NCBI GenBank assembly: GCA_018902385.1
Contig: JABSSW010000014.1
Location: 558,001-622,000 of the forward strand
Source: Physcia stellaris
Lineage: Eukaryota; Ascomycota; Lecanoromycetes; Caliciales; Physciaceae
Length of the DNA: 64,000 bases
Direction: 5' to 3'
Part shown: one piece after another, positions 37,940 to 48,724 of the stretch
Layout of the letters: every line of letters begins with the position of its first letter
Position numbering within the stretch: position 1 is the stretch's first letter
Made by a program: the position numbers and the translations under genes
Notes under the pieces: generated by a model
Seen by the model: the letters and a program-made list of their open reading frames with translations, nothing else
The model's database searches: none
What the model was told of the DNA's origin: nothing

Positions 37940-39186
37940 TATTCCAACGGGAATTGGAGAATAGTAAAGGATGAACTGACGATGGGTGGGTGCAAAGCTT
38001 TGCAGAAGCCCATAATCACTTTATCTATTCCTTCTCACTTGGCCTGTGTCTCGGAAGGGAGATAGTGCTTATGTTGTACCTACTAAGGAGAGGAGGCTGT
38101 GGTTGCTGTTGAGTGGGGTGTCTCGCGGGGTAAACACTGATCTCTCCTAGAAAGTCATAACTAACCGACTTTACAACCAGGAACGTTGCACTCGATATTT
38201 GACTCTATTGGCCTTGATTTCGTGCCCTCCTGCCCATGCGCTAATTATCCTCATCTCTGTGGGAGATGTTATGAATGGTCATTGGATCAATCGCGGGTTT
38301 CTGCGATCGTTCTGCATATCTCACTATTATGTGAGGCGGTCTGGATTAGGAGATTGATATCGAGCCTGAGACTACGATATGAGTACAAAAAGGCTGGCAA
38401 GGCTGGAAAGATGCGAAAATCCAATTCCTTTCGACTTTGCTGCTCACACCATCTAATCTTCAACCAAAGAAGCTACAGGAGTTCTGTCCATTGCCTGTTT
38501 ATCTTCTGTGCGGGTCAATATGTCGACGATCTTTCGGATTGCGCTGTGAATCTACCGTTTCCCAATTCAAGCAAGACTTATGCGGTTAAAACTAGCTTCT
38601 GGTGTTGAAGTCAACAATTTGCATTGACAGAAACCATGTACATGCGATTTTCCTGCCGGATGTATCTGCCGGCATTCTTTTGTCGAAATTGAGGAACAGT
38701 GTACATTATCTTAGATACTCCTTGGTTGCATCAAGGCTTTGTGTCGTCGCAGGCCTACCACTTGCATGGCCATCTACAGATAATCCGCGATATGGGGAAC
38801 GAGCGACCGCTGACAAACCCCCAGTGCACAAGCCGAAAGAGGGTCCACGATTTGTTTGAGAACATGCAGCCTAGTTGATCGTGGTTGGTACTGCCAGTCT
38901 GATCTGTGGACTCATGTGGACGGCGCTAGCCCGCAACATTCAGGCAATACGTGAAGAAAAGGCAGATAGCTGTATCAAAAATGTCTGAAGTAAAGATATC
39001 AGAGCAGAATAGTACAAGCAAAATGGTATAGGACACGAGGAGACACCTTGCCAGATTTCGGGCGTGACTTGTGGTAGAGAACGTCCCCGCAGGTATGGTT
39101 CAGATAGAGCGTTGTCTGAGAACAAGGGGGCTGTACCCTTTGAATTGGTATACTATCCTACTAATTTGGTTCCCAGGCCTTATGAT
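37940..39186. other. Intergenic, nothing recognised
   Basis: 1.25 kb upstream of the esterase relic and downstream of the caspase-like gene. A 140-codon + strand frame at 38,186–38,608 is Cys-rich and Ser-rich but lacks domain or codon support. I treat it as chance. Confidence 0.45.
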
Positions 39187-40743
39187 TTAAGGGCATTTCT
39201 TAGCAGGGATATTGTGCGTAGTATTCCCAACTGTTTTATTCAGAGTCCTCTGGGTATTAATCTTCTCCACCTTGCAGTGGTCCGACTCCTTCTCCATGTC
39301 AGACGTCGGCGCCGACGACGCCATCAATGAAGACGGTGATCCACTATCCATGGAGTCAAGGGTTTCGAAACCAGCACTCTGTGGGGAGAGATGTTTTCCG
39401 TCTAGCTGTACCTTCGACTCTGATGAACTCGAACTCAAATGTTTCCATTGACCAGATGGCCGGCCTTTGCCACTTAATCTTCGTTTGCGTGAAGTAGAGA
39501 ACCTTCTCGTGGCACGAGCAAAGACTGTCGATCTCACTTCGCCCAAGCGAACTCGGTGGACTTCCAGGGTATTGCGCTCGAATATCTCATTGAGATTTCT
39601 TCCAAGGATCTTTAGGTTTTCCTCGGAAGGCTTATCTCCAAAATCAAAATGTAAGGTGACGATATGTCCTTTTGGTAATGCTAGCGGGCCGACTGCGGGA
39701 GGCCTATTGTCTTCCATTGGTTCTGGCTGAAGGGGATGTAGCATGATTCGACCTCCAGATGAGGTTCTGTGTTCCCTATCAGACAGTGTAGGGGTCTGAT
39801 CTTTTGGAAAATTTGGAGCATCAGTTTTAATCTTTCGCAGAAGTTCGTCTGTGGTGAATCGACCCTTGGGCTTCTCTTTCCTCAGTGCTTCCAGAGCGAA
39901 TGCAAGCGCGGAAGTGAACGATTTGGGTCCTGGTACCTTAGTCGTCTTCTGATCCTTAGTTGCAGCGAGGTACTCGAATAGCCTGATTCTAGTTAGTTAT
40001 GTCAAGGCCTACTTGGCATGCTAATTACCGATTTTCTCCACGCGTGAGGCCTATAGTGCCAGCGTAGCAACTTCGCCATGGGAATCAGCAATGAAGCAAG
40101 CAGCGGAGCCTCGACTCACCAGTCAAATATCTCTAACACGTCTGCCTCCGCTGGTCGCAGCAGTTCCTCGGTCTTGTTCCATACCACACGGTTTCTGGCT
40201 CGCTTTTTTGCATCGTCTTTATTGTCATTTGGAGAGCTTTGTCTGTGAGCGCAACGTGTTAGGGGCAGTCTTAGAAGTCCTATACCAGATAGCTTACCCG
40301 ATAAGCTCCAGCTCACCGAAGAACTCTCCAGGCTTACCGTGTCCAGCGTAATACACTATTAATAGAGTATCAGGTCCATCGTTCATTTCCGCAAAGTTGG
40401 CGACGTTGGCGTTGACTTGAAGCTGAAGCTTCTTTTCTCTTGTCGCATCCAGCTGCTGGATGGTGACATTGTAACCAAAGCCTTCTTTGAAGACGGACTT
40501 TAACCGTTCCACCTCCTCTTGGGTATCTATGTCGCGACTGTGTTCCTTCCAGCATAGAAGCAGGACCTCGACCTTCTTGTAGACAGATGGACTGAGGTAG
40601 CGTCCTTCTGCCATAACGTTGGTCCAAATAACCTGGTAGTTGGAAGCGTCGATCTCGTCTGCTGACTCGTAGCCAACAATAGACTCGTCCTCAAGTTTGA
40701 TCCCAGGTTTCATGGCTCGTGAAGTTGTTGATGTGTTTTCCAT
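39187..40743 (-). CDS. Caspase-like peptidase (metacaspase-type, C14)
   Basis: Four exons on the minus strand (40,743–40,298; 40,242–40,120; 40,070–40,029; 39,982–39,187), with introns of 55, 49 and 46 bp, all GT–AG, give 468 residues. The catalytic His lies in LLIVYYAGHG (about residue 135) and the catalytic Cys in LEIFDCCYAG, the latter assembled across exons 2 and 3. EVLLLCWKEH with EEVERLKSVFKEGFGY is the fold's first strand and helix. The ~240-residue tail has a Ser/Arg-rich part and no prodomain-like Pro/Gln stretch. Such p20-only caspase-like proteins are common in filamentous fungi and are tied to cell death, though targets (usually Lys/Arg sites) are not predictable here. A 71-codon upstream ORF (40,971–40,756) ends 12 bp before the start. 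Confidence 0.82.
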
Positions 40744-41535
40744 AGTTCCGTGATGTCAGAAACCCAGTCTCCAGAGCACTTTCCAGCTTTCTATTATGGA
40801 CTTAGCCGAATTCGTTATGGGGACGAGGTCGCAGTCAAGTGAAGGTTTCTGATGGCATTTATGCTCCTCCGACGGCGGTTTCCTGGCTTGATCGGGATTG
40901 CTTCCAATGAGGCGCAGAAGTGACTGAGAGACAAGGCTCCCGGGTGGGCTGCTTCTTCGTGAGAGCGCCATGCTCTATGACTTATCTGCGAGCCATTCGT
41001 CGGGCAGGAATAAATCTGGCGCATATGAGAAGAAGCTGAAGCAACTGCAGACTGACCATCCCGTCAGCACAATAATTGCTACACGAGATGCCACGATGGT
41101 GTACACTGCCTCCACCCCGAAGACTGCCATTCTGCAGTGCCTTCAAGTGGGGAAATTGGGTTGGCGGAGAATTCAAGAAAAGGAAAACGGCAGATTATCG
41201 GGCGTTCACTGGACGGTACGGCACATTTGGCGAGTCCCAATGATCTTGCATCCCCACCACACCAGCCGTCTGTACCCCTCATCTGTGTGACCGTCAAACA
41301 GCTGTGACCCAGAGGCTATGGCCAACGTGTAAAGCGCTCCAATGTTTGGCAAGCTGATGGTTAAGCAGAGCCGCAAGATTGAGGAAACATCGACGGCATG
41401 TGACAGATTGCTGGCGGATGCTCGACCCATATATCATTGATAAAAGACTCAAGGTTTTGCCTCATATGGTTTGCCTTTGCTGTTGGCAGCCATCGACCTC
41501 CAATCGTGGCCTGCCTCCAACCCAAATAGTAAACC
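40744..41535. promoter_or_regulatory. Divergent intergenic region with possible upstream ORF
   Basis: About 790 bp between the caspase-like gene and the small plus-strand gene. The minus-strand ORF 40,971–40,756 (71 codons, MALSRRSSPPGS…) lies immediately ahead of the caspase-like start codon. It could act as an upstream ORF if transcribed in the leader. No other element is recognised. Confidence 0.35.
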
Positions 41536-41907
41536 ATGAGCGAAGCTTCGGGCGCATCGGCGGTAAGCCATACGGCATGTGCCCACGTGTACTAGGCTGA
41601 CAGACATGTAGCAGGGACCGTACATTCCCACTGACAGAGCTGACGTCGATAAGACAGCTAAAAAACGAGTAGGCCATCACATCTACCAGACTGCTTCGTT
41701 ACTGTGCTGAGTCTGTTTATCCAGCGTGATCGGAAGTTCGATGACAAAGAAAAGATCAGAAAGAAGAACTCCGTTGGTCTATATGTCTTCGTTGTTTCCG
41801 TGGTCTCTGCCACATGGAACGAGGCCGAATCCCGATGGGATTACATTCTGGATGATCATGAAGGCAAACGTATCGAGGGTACCACGAAGGAGACTGATCT
41901 CCAATGA
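41536..41907 (+). CDS. Small acidic/basic protein with SH3-like tail (88 aa)
   Basis: Three exons (41,536–41,562; 41,612–41,668; 41,725–41,907) with introns of 49 and 56 bp give MSEASGASAQGPYIP… and a C-terminal domain of about 58 residues. The tail (KKNSVGLYVFVVSVV … RWDYILDDHEGKRIEG … DLQ) resembles the short SH3/Tudor-like module found at the end of many small fungal proteins. In those, a V-Y strand, a variable linker, a W-x-Y-x-L-x-D strand and a terminal DL motif recur. It may bind a peptide or protein partner; function is unknown. An alternative acceptor three bases downstream (GCAG) would drop one Gln. Confidence 0.55.
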
Positions 41908-42100
41908 TTCCAGAGCAGGGCAACTGCAGGTTGCCCTGTACCAGTCTGGACGCTGAAGGGCTCGAATGTCCCACGACTTACGACTGCGTCTTCCAAGTCC
42001 TCCCTTATGTATATAGACCACATGTGCTGCAGACTCACATTGCTTAACTATTTGAATTTATCGATAGCGGAAAGTGACCTTGCTACTGTTTCCATTCAAA

Positions 42101-43690
42101 ATGCTCTCCGCGAATGCGATCCTTGTTGACCCACTAGTTACACTCAACTCCGGGCTTGGGGACATTGAGGCTGGGGAGAAGTCTGGAGATTTTACAGAGG
42201 TGCAGAGTGGAAGCACAGTAGTCGCTTCCACACCTAAAATCTACTCCTCCGAAGGAGCCGCTAGTAGTTCGTTCTATACTCCTTTCGTCTCGCATCAACT
42301 GACATGACCAAATAGGAACTTACGGTCAACGCGTAATTACATTGGTCACCAAGCTTTGCGTATGGCTCAAGTCAATACCGCGCCCAGGTCTGAATCTTAA
42401 GCGAAAAGACCTACGCATCGACGGTGCCATGGGCGTTACTGTAGTGCCGAAACGTGCGCCTCTACAAACACTCCTCCGAATGCTGATAGACACTGACCGA
42501 TGTCAAAGTAGAGGATTTTCCCGAGGGTTTCCCGAGATTAGCTTGTTTCCTCGACAGTGATGAATCGTTCATGGTGTACAGGCGATTCGGTATAGTATTC
42601 TCACGGCTCCTTTTGAACAAACAGGATGAGATTCGGATGCTAGAAGCCCAATTGCTCGCCATGGACAGAACCGACGTGGCTAATGGCAACGCTAAGTATC
42701 TCAAGAAGCGAGATCAGCGTACTTTCGATACTCTACCTTTGGGGTGGACTGAGACAAGACCACAAATCCTGGCATCACTCGAGGCCAAGATTCTCGAATA
42801 TTGTAAACCCCCTTCACACCTTCCCCCCAAAGTGCAAAACTTTGAGTGCGTCTAATGCATGCACAGCTAAGCTACTGCTAAAAGCCAATCAAGTCAAATC
42901 CCTCGAAAAGCCCTCCCCAAGAGACTATCGGAGCGTCCTCCGCTATATGGAGAAGGACGGCGGTCAGCTTTATGAACGAGACATGTCTTGGATTTACGAC
43001 AGGGAAGATCTTGTTACGCTTCGGCCTGGTAGAGAACATGCCTGGCTCGATGGCATTCTTGAACGCATGCTGAGTCTCTGCAGAGGCAGGGTGGTCAAGG
43101 TGAGCAGTATCGCTCTAATCACACGGGGCACGAGCACTGATGTCGTGCACTAGTACATCTTCTGCACCCCCGTCAGTCACCTTATGCTTCTCCTCATCGC
43201 ATCACTTTATGGCCTTTGCGATTGTTTTTGCCAAGAACCAATGTTGCTGACGCCCACGGCAGGAGACCGAGGCCCGAACCGACGACGAGGCGATCCATTA
43301 CTATGATCGCCGCCGCGTTTCAAAATGCGTTACCATGCTCCTTACTGCCTTTATCCTTCTTCTGCTTATGGTACCCATCGGGCTACTTTTTCATACCGCC
43401 GTCCAGCACAACATCAGTAGAACGACGGATACTGTCGTCTTGATCCTTGCTTTCACCTTGATTTTTTCTGCTGCCTTGTCGGCCTTCACAAAGGCGAAGA
43501 GACATGAGATTGTGGCGGCTTCTGCTGGGTAGGTCTCTCTACATGACTTTGCGTTTCACATGTGGCCTATGCGACCCTTTGTACCCCTTGATCCTGGCTT
43601 GTTGAAGAGAAGACTTACTGACGGACATTTCAAAGGTATTGCGCCGTTCTGGTTGTTTTCCTTGGGAATATTAATAGTGGAGGTTGTTGA
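42101..43690 (+). CDS. DUF6594 membrane protein
   Basis: The core is clear. The exon ending at 42,802 contains FMVYRRFGIVFSRLLLNKQD. It is followed by 42,867–43,099, an 18-nt micro-exon at 43,154–43,171 (YIFCTP), 43,263–43,528 and 43,636–43,690, all joined in frame by GT–AG introns of 64, 54, 91 and 107 bp. The family order is visible: FPEGFPRLACFLDSD, a charged coiled segment, RDYRSVLRYME, then TDDEAIHYYDRRRV and C-terminal hydrophobic segments (MLLTAFILLLLMVPIGLLF, VVLILAFTLIFSAALSAF, and a last one ending in VLVVFLGN). DUF6594 proteins are fungal, of unknown function, and frequent beside incompatibility genes. The N-terminal exon(s) between 42,101 and about 42,505 are not resolved; Met 42,101 is the likeliest start. 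Confidence 0.68.
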
Positions 43691-44003
43691 GATCGGGCGA
43701 TGTGAGCGTGATGCAAACACATAACTCTAAATTACCGAATGCTACGCTTACCAGGACCTGACTGGCAATTTTCAGACGCGCAGGAGTAAATTGGGAGCCA
43801 AATTTTGAGTAGAGCACACGAACAAGGTATTATTGAGAGACTCATGGCGTGGCATGATTAGCCCTAGTCATTACAAAACGAGCATTCAAGTCTCCTACAA
43901 TATTAATGGCATCGCAAATCAAGTGGCAGACGATTTACTGTCGCACGAAATATTTCGACATCGCTTCGAACTCGTAAGTATCTGTTCATCAGCTGGGAAT
44001 GCT

Positions 44004-44941
44004 CTACTTGCGAGTTACCGTAACTTTATAACAACGCCACCATCGGCAGGTGCCGACTGGCCCGAAATGCGGGTATGCATCGCTAGACACACTGATCCCA
44101 CACGCGGATGCTTCTCTTCTCACGGACTTCCGATTCTCTTCGAAAGAGATTAAAATTTGGCTGAAGCGAGTCTTGAAGGGCCTCCAGCTAGATTTCGGAA
44201 AAAGCAATGATTTTATCACTAAGAAAACATTAGTGTTCGCACCAGATAGTCCGCCAGTTGCAATCGGGAATGTTAGTCTTACTTGACGCACCCCTTGCAC
44301 TCCGGTACACAGCTTTGGCGTCTGCGCGGAGTTCTAGAATATCAACATATGAAGCAGTAATGGCTAGTGCTAAGCGCTCATGACTTTCGAATAGCTTCTT
44401 GTAGTCTCGTAGCTGGGGCAAAAGATTTCCAATTTGATTGAACATGTTAACAATCTTGTCGAAGTATTCACCGCACTGTCGAGCTATCTGCCAGATTTTA
44501 GCATCGTCCATTTTAAGAGGAACCTCTCCCGGTTATAAAGTTGATAGCGAAGTCCGTCACCAGTATATTAGAGTCGGCCTCGACATTATGGACAGAGGTC
44601 TGGGAAGAGTACCCGCAAGGAAAATATAATCATACATGTAGGATTACTCTGATACTTCCCCATAAAGGGCATAGGATCAAGGCATAGGCATTTGCATAGA
44701 CGTCTAATGCTTTGCCGTACTCCTCTATCGCACCCACGAGGGGTTTTAGCTTCTCCGTTACGAACCTTCGGGAGCTGCTGAATGCTCTGTGTGTCTTCTC
44801 TGCAGCGCTGGCATCATAGAAGATACTTTCCGGTGAAGCCTTGGAGTAGATCTCCCTTTCATCTTCAGACAGATCCTCGACGTAACGCTCGCGTGCTCTC
44901 GTCCACGCATCGATTGAGGGTATGGTAGGAGGTTCCGACAT
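44004..44941 (-). pseudogene. Truncated DUF7708/STAND-type N-terminal gene
   Basis: Exons 44,941–44,636, 44,523–44,283 and 44,218–44,004 (introns 112 and 64 bp; the second has CACTAAT and TTCTTAG) give about 253 residues. Characteristic pieces are WTRARERYVEDLSEDERE, IFYDASAAEKTH, EEYGKALDVYANAYALILCPLWGSIR, GEYFDKIVNMFNQIGNLLP, ASYVDILELRADAKAVYR and SSWRPFKTRF. These belong to the N-terminal region of fungal NACHT/ankyrin proteins that normally exceed 1,000 residues. Here nothing recognisable follows before the oppositely oriented DUF6594 gene ends at 43,690. It is probably a 3'-truncated relic of an NLR-like gene, or a stand-alone N-terminal domain. The first acceptor (44,523) is the least certain. 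Confidence 0.6.
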
Positions 44942-45786
44942 CCTGTAATTTAATTGCGTTCTTATCACGTTTGCGAAATACAGAGGACGGTAAGAGGAGG
45001 AAGAGAAAAGGACTCAATCCGTCCACGCCGCCATTGGGCACAGCCATATATGCATGCAGGTGAGTACTGCATGAGCCGTGGCTGAGCTTCCGACGAATCA
45101 AACCTTCATCACATGTCTCCCCACCTCACAGTCAGATCATGCTGCGATGAAGGTATGAGCATGCCATGCACAACGTACCATTGCCCGATACTGCAGACTA
45201 CCGGTTCCCTATTCTCTGATCAAGACCTGCGATAACTGCCACAACTCCTTCACTGAAACTAAGCGCTATTGAAGAGCTCGTACTTGTTTAAAGCGACATG
45301 TATTGTATCCCATGCCCTGGCAAGCTTCACATTTGGGCGGTACGAGGTACGGCCCCCCGGAGCAGGTGCCGGCTTAGCAGGGAGCTGTTCCGGGGGCGGC
45401 CCGCCTAGGCGCTAATCAACGGAAGTGAACCCACCGCGGCATGGGGTACTGGGGAACGGCCTCGAAAACCAACGTCTTTTGTGTGATGATGATGCTACTA
45501 CTCGAAGATAAAAGTGCCCTCTTGCCTCAGACTCAGAGTGATGTTGACGAATTTACGACTCTAGTCGAAGATGACTGGGGCGTACTTCCGGGCGTTAAGC
45601 TACCTCACAAATGCTTGAATCTGGATGTTCCGGCTCTCTAGGTAAGCGACCACAAGGAGTCCATTGCAAAAAGAACAGGTGGATCAAGGCTAGCACTATA
45701 TTCCAGTGTTCTCCTCCATCACAAATATTGCCTTCCGAATCAAGAAGCTTAAATCGATTTATTGGGATACTTCAGTTGCCCATTTC
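44942..45786. other. Intergenic, with GC-rich block
   Basis: No supported gene. A 66-codon + strand frame at 45,441 has no domain. A very GC-rich block at about 45,340–45,412 (CCGGGGGCGGCCCGCC) resembles those near 35,265 and 61,920. Confidence 0.4.
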
Positions 45787-46432
45787 TCACTTATAAAGCG
45801 CAACGACAAAGTTGTCGGCCGCAATAACCTGCAACACCGGGAATCCCACCGAAAATGTAACATTCGTCAAACGCCTAAAGCTACTGGGTAATTCCGCGAA
45901 AATCATTGGCGCAGCCGTCTTCTGCGTTGCCGTCGGCGTAAAAGTATACGTCGCAACATCCACTTCCTTCGTGCCGACAAACCCAGCCACAAGAATCCTG
46001 CCCTGCAGAGCCGCCGAAGCCACCCCTTCTCCCGTATTGGCAGCAATGCCGAAGTAGAAGCTGTAGAGATCGAGAAATTTGTACGGGCTCACGGGGCTGA
46101 TGTAGGCGGTGCTATTGAACTCTTGCTGCTCTACAGCGGTGACGATCTCGTTGAAAGGGGAGTGTGTCAGAAGGCCGCTGGCGGGGGTGTTGAGGTTCTG
46201 GTTTATGACCCAAGAGTTGAAGAAGACTCCTTTCTCGTTGCCGACGGCGTTCAAGGCGGGAACTCCGGGGACAACTTTGCGCTCGTCGAACTTGGGGGTG
46301 TTAGTGCATTGTGGAAAAATATGAGGGGAGGGGGATGGGTACTGTGATGTCGATTGTGCTGGGTGTGGAGGTGCCCAGGACTGGATGAAGTAGTCCGAGG
46401 ATGAGACCGGTTGCGAGCTTTGAGCCTAACAT
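45787..46432 (-). CDS. Small secreted protein, fungal family of unknown function
   Basis: Exon 46,432–46,343 encodes a signal peptide (MLGSKLATGLILGLLHPVLG). A 52-bp intron (GTACCC, CACTAAC branch, CCAAG) joins exon 46,290–45,787 for 197 residues. The mature part has a DLYSFYFGIAANTGEGVAS motif and an LPSSFRRLTNVTFSV motif, as in a common ~200-residue family of secreted fungal proteins of unknown role. No Cys-rich pattern or catalytic motif is present. It is probably exported through the ER; effector, adhesion or cell-wall roles are all possible. It stands alone, with 2.3 kb of non-coding DNA upstream. Confidence 0.68.
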
Positions 46433-48724
46433 GGTGAGTTAGGTGGTGGTTGTGATGGATGGGTATCAAGATGGATGTTGATGGGAAGGAAGAATATGTT
46501 GAAGGTAAAGTCGTACAAGAGCGCAGATGCAGTACTTATGTGTTTCTTTGGGAGTCAAAGAGGGCGACAAACGACCTAGTCTTATTCTGGATGAGGCAAT
46601 GTCGTATTGCGCCTAGTTCTCTGCAACAGACTCGTCATCCCAAAGTGTGAAAAAACAAAAAATTCCGTTGCTGTTGCCGCTCTGTTCGCAGATGATCGGC
46701 CGAGCAGTTTATATGCAGGTGATCCATCGACCGGGCCTTTTCCCCACGCCAAGATTTCGAGTGGGCCACCAGGACAGAAGTTCAGGAGTTCGTAAGGTCA
46801 GCTGTGGAGGTGCTTTGACGAGACCTGAGAGTCCACCAGTAGCTTCGTGCTCTAAAGCAAGCGGTTGATAAGGTGTAGAAGCATGATATGAGCGAGACAT
46901 GTATTTAGCCTCCGGGAACCCAGTTTGGCTAGGGTCTCCCACATAACAAACCAAATGAGCAACAACGTGACTCCGTGAGATCCGGACATGCTTAGGTTGA
47001 TAACGTGGTGGCGAAACTCCCATAATACTTAGAGAGGAAACTACATCACCATGTTGGTTGAATTCTTTACAGCCTCGGCTGACTTGACGGATTCGCAATC
47101 GCTTTTTCCAAATTGACTTGCTCGAATTGCCTATCCCAGATCTTCGATGAGGACGAAGCGGGCGAACTCTGATCGACCCAGCGAGACTTGGGGGGAGTGG
47201 CCAGAAGCTTCGATTCTGGCTATGGCGGTGGCAGTCGGCCAATGGAATTGGCTCGGGAGGCCTCTGCGAAGAAGTCCTTGGGATTCTCAAACATTCTCAT
47301 AGAAGCTAGTTGCTACTTTTAGTGTTTCTAAGATACGCTAGCAAGTCGCTGTGGAAAAGGACTGCATAATGCATGTCTTTAGGCTAGACTTACTATCAGT
47401 ACGGAGTAGTGAGAACACCCTTCGCACATTAGTGCACACCCTTGAATAATCGCGGCACACCATTATTCTAGAGCTAGCTGCTAGCTTTTCATCGTATGGT
47501 AAATCTTCAGATTGAGTGATCAGATTTGACATCCGCTTGGTGATCGGAATTGACCATCCGCTTCGACGATGAGTAGCGTTTTGGTCGATCGGCGCCGATG
47601 TTCGTTCTTTGGGTCTTTGGGCATCTATATGACGACTGGTAGAGAGGCAGTATGCATTCTACTGGCGGTGATGGGTGACGATGAGCTCGTTCTGGACTCA
47701 GCTTGGCCTTTACCTTTGGTGGTGAGTGTTGTTGTCTTAATTGTATTGATTGGTCGTTGATCTATGCGAGGCGTGGAGTTTCTATTTACATGCGAGAGGG
47801 TTGTAGCCAAATATAGAAATCATACGCACCGAGCAACTCCGGCTTTACCGCAATCATGCCCGAGACCGTTGTTCCAGATCCAGTCCGGAACTGCATTGGA
47901 AGAGGCTATCAAGTGTGTGACCAAGAATCGCACTCTGGAATGAACGTTCAGTGGTTGGCAAGGTCTAACTTCTTCATGTGGAAGGGACCGGTGACATTGC
48001 AGTTTTCCATTACCCACCCAGGCTCTTCCTTTCCATAATCCGCAGATCATCTGAAGGGCTCGGGGCTGACGCGCAAATTTTCGTAGCCCGGCGTTACTGG
48101 TATGAGAGGTTCGCACTACCACTATTCCAAGGGCTGGCAAAACTTCACCATCCGACATGACCACGATCGCCCACGGCAACCGGCAAGACGGAGGCAAAGG
48201 CTACCGTGTCAATGTTGAGCTCCCCGACGAGTAATTGGCATTTTGCATGGGCTGGGTCGATGGGCGACGTTACGCTGAGGATTGCTGGAAATTTATGTGC
48301 GAGTATACCTTAGACTTCAACAGCGACGATGAGACGGCAGCGGCGTGGCTCATGGGGCCAAGGTATGAGCAAAATAGGCTTGTTTAGCGACTTGATATGA
48401 GGATGGCTTGAAAGGAAATATCTCCAAGAACATGTCCTTACGGTATTAAATCAAAGGTCGAAGGTTGATCACCTGGAGCAGAGGAGCCAGGCCCTCGGGT
48501 GGAAATTGAAACGCCTGTCTAATTGCAATTTGTATCCTGTAAACCATTAGGTACCAAAGCATATCCAAAACCCCTGGCGCAGAAAAAGACCGTCGGCGTC
48601 CGGACCTCTGGACCCATGACCCCAGTACTTCGATTCTCCACGTGCAGAGTGCACTCGGTGAAGGAGTAGGCCAAGCGACGCGCTTAGCACTTCTTTGCTC
48701 GCCGTGGGCGCTTTTTCGCGGCAG
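46433..48724. other. 2.3 kb stretch with only doubtful or decayed ORFs
   Basis: A 193-codon minus-strand frame (47,290–46,709) is Pro/Arg/Ser-rich with no domain. A 63-codon + frame at 47,569 ends in a hydrophobic stretch. On the + strand between about 48,155 and 48,370, two short frames (GYRVNVELPDE, then GWVDGRRYAEDCWKFMCEYT) look like a decayed gene of unknown family. None is supported enough to call. Confidence 0.35.

Noticed and set aside
38186-38608. 140-codon + strand frame in the esterase–caspase interval
   Set aside because: No domain, no clear start context, unusual composition; could be chance.
43854-44286. Two-exon + strand gene (exons 43,854–43,973 and 44,050–44,286) with good splice signals
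   Set aside because: The same DNA encodes conserved DUF7708-type sequence on the minus strand (SSWRPFKTRF and neighbours). The plus-strand product matches nothing, so it is a shadow.
46709-47290. 193-codon minus-strand frame, Pro/Arg/Ser-rich
   Set aside because: No recognisable motif or splice support; composition fits chance in moderately GC-rich DNA.
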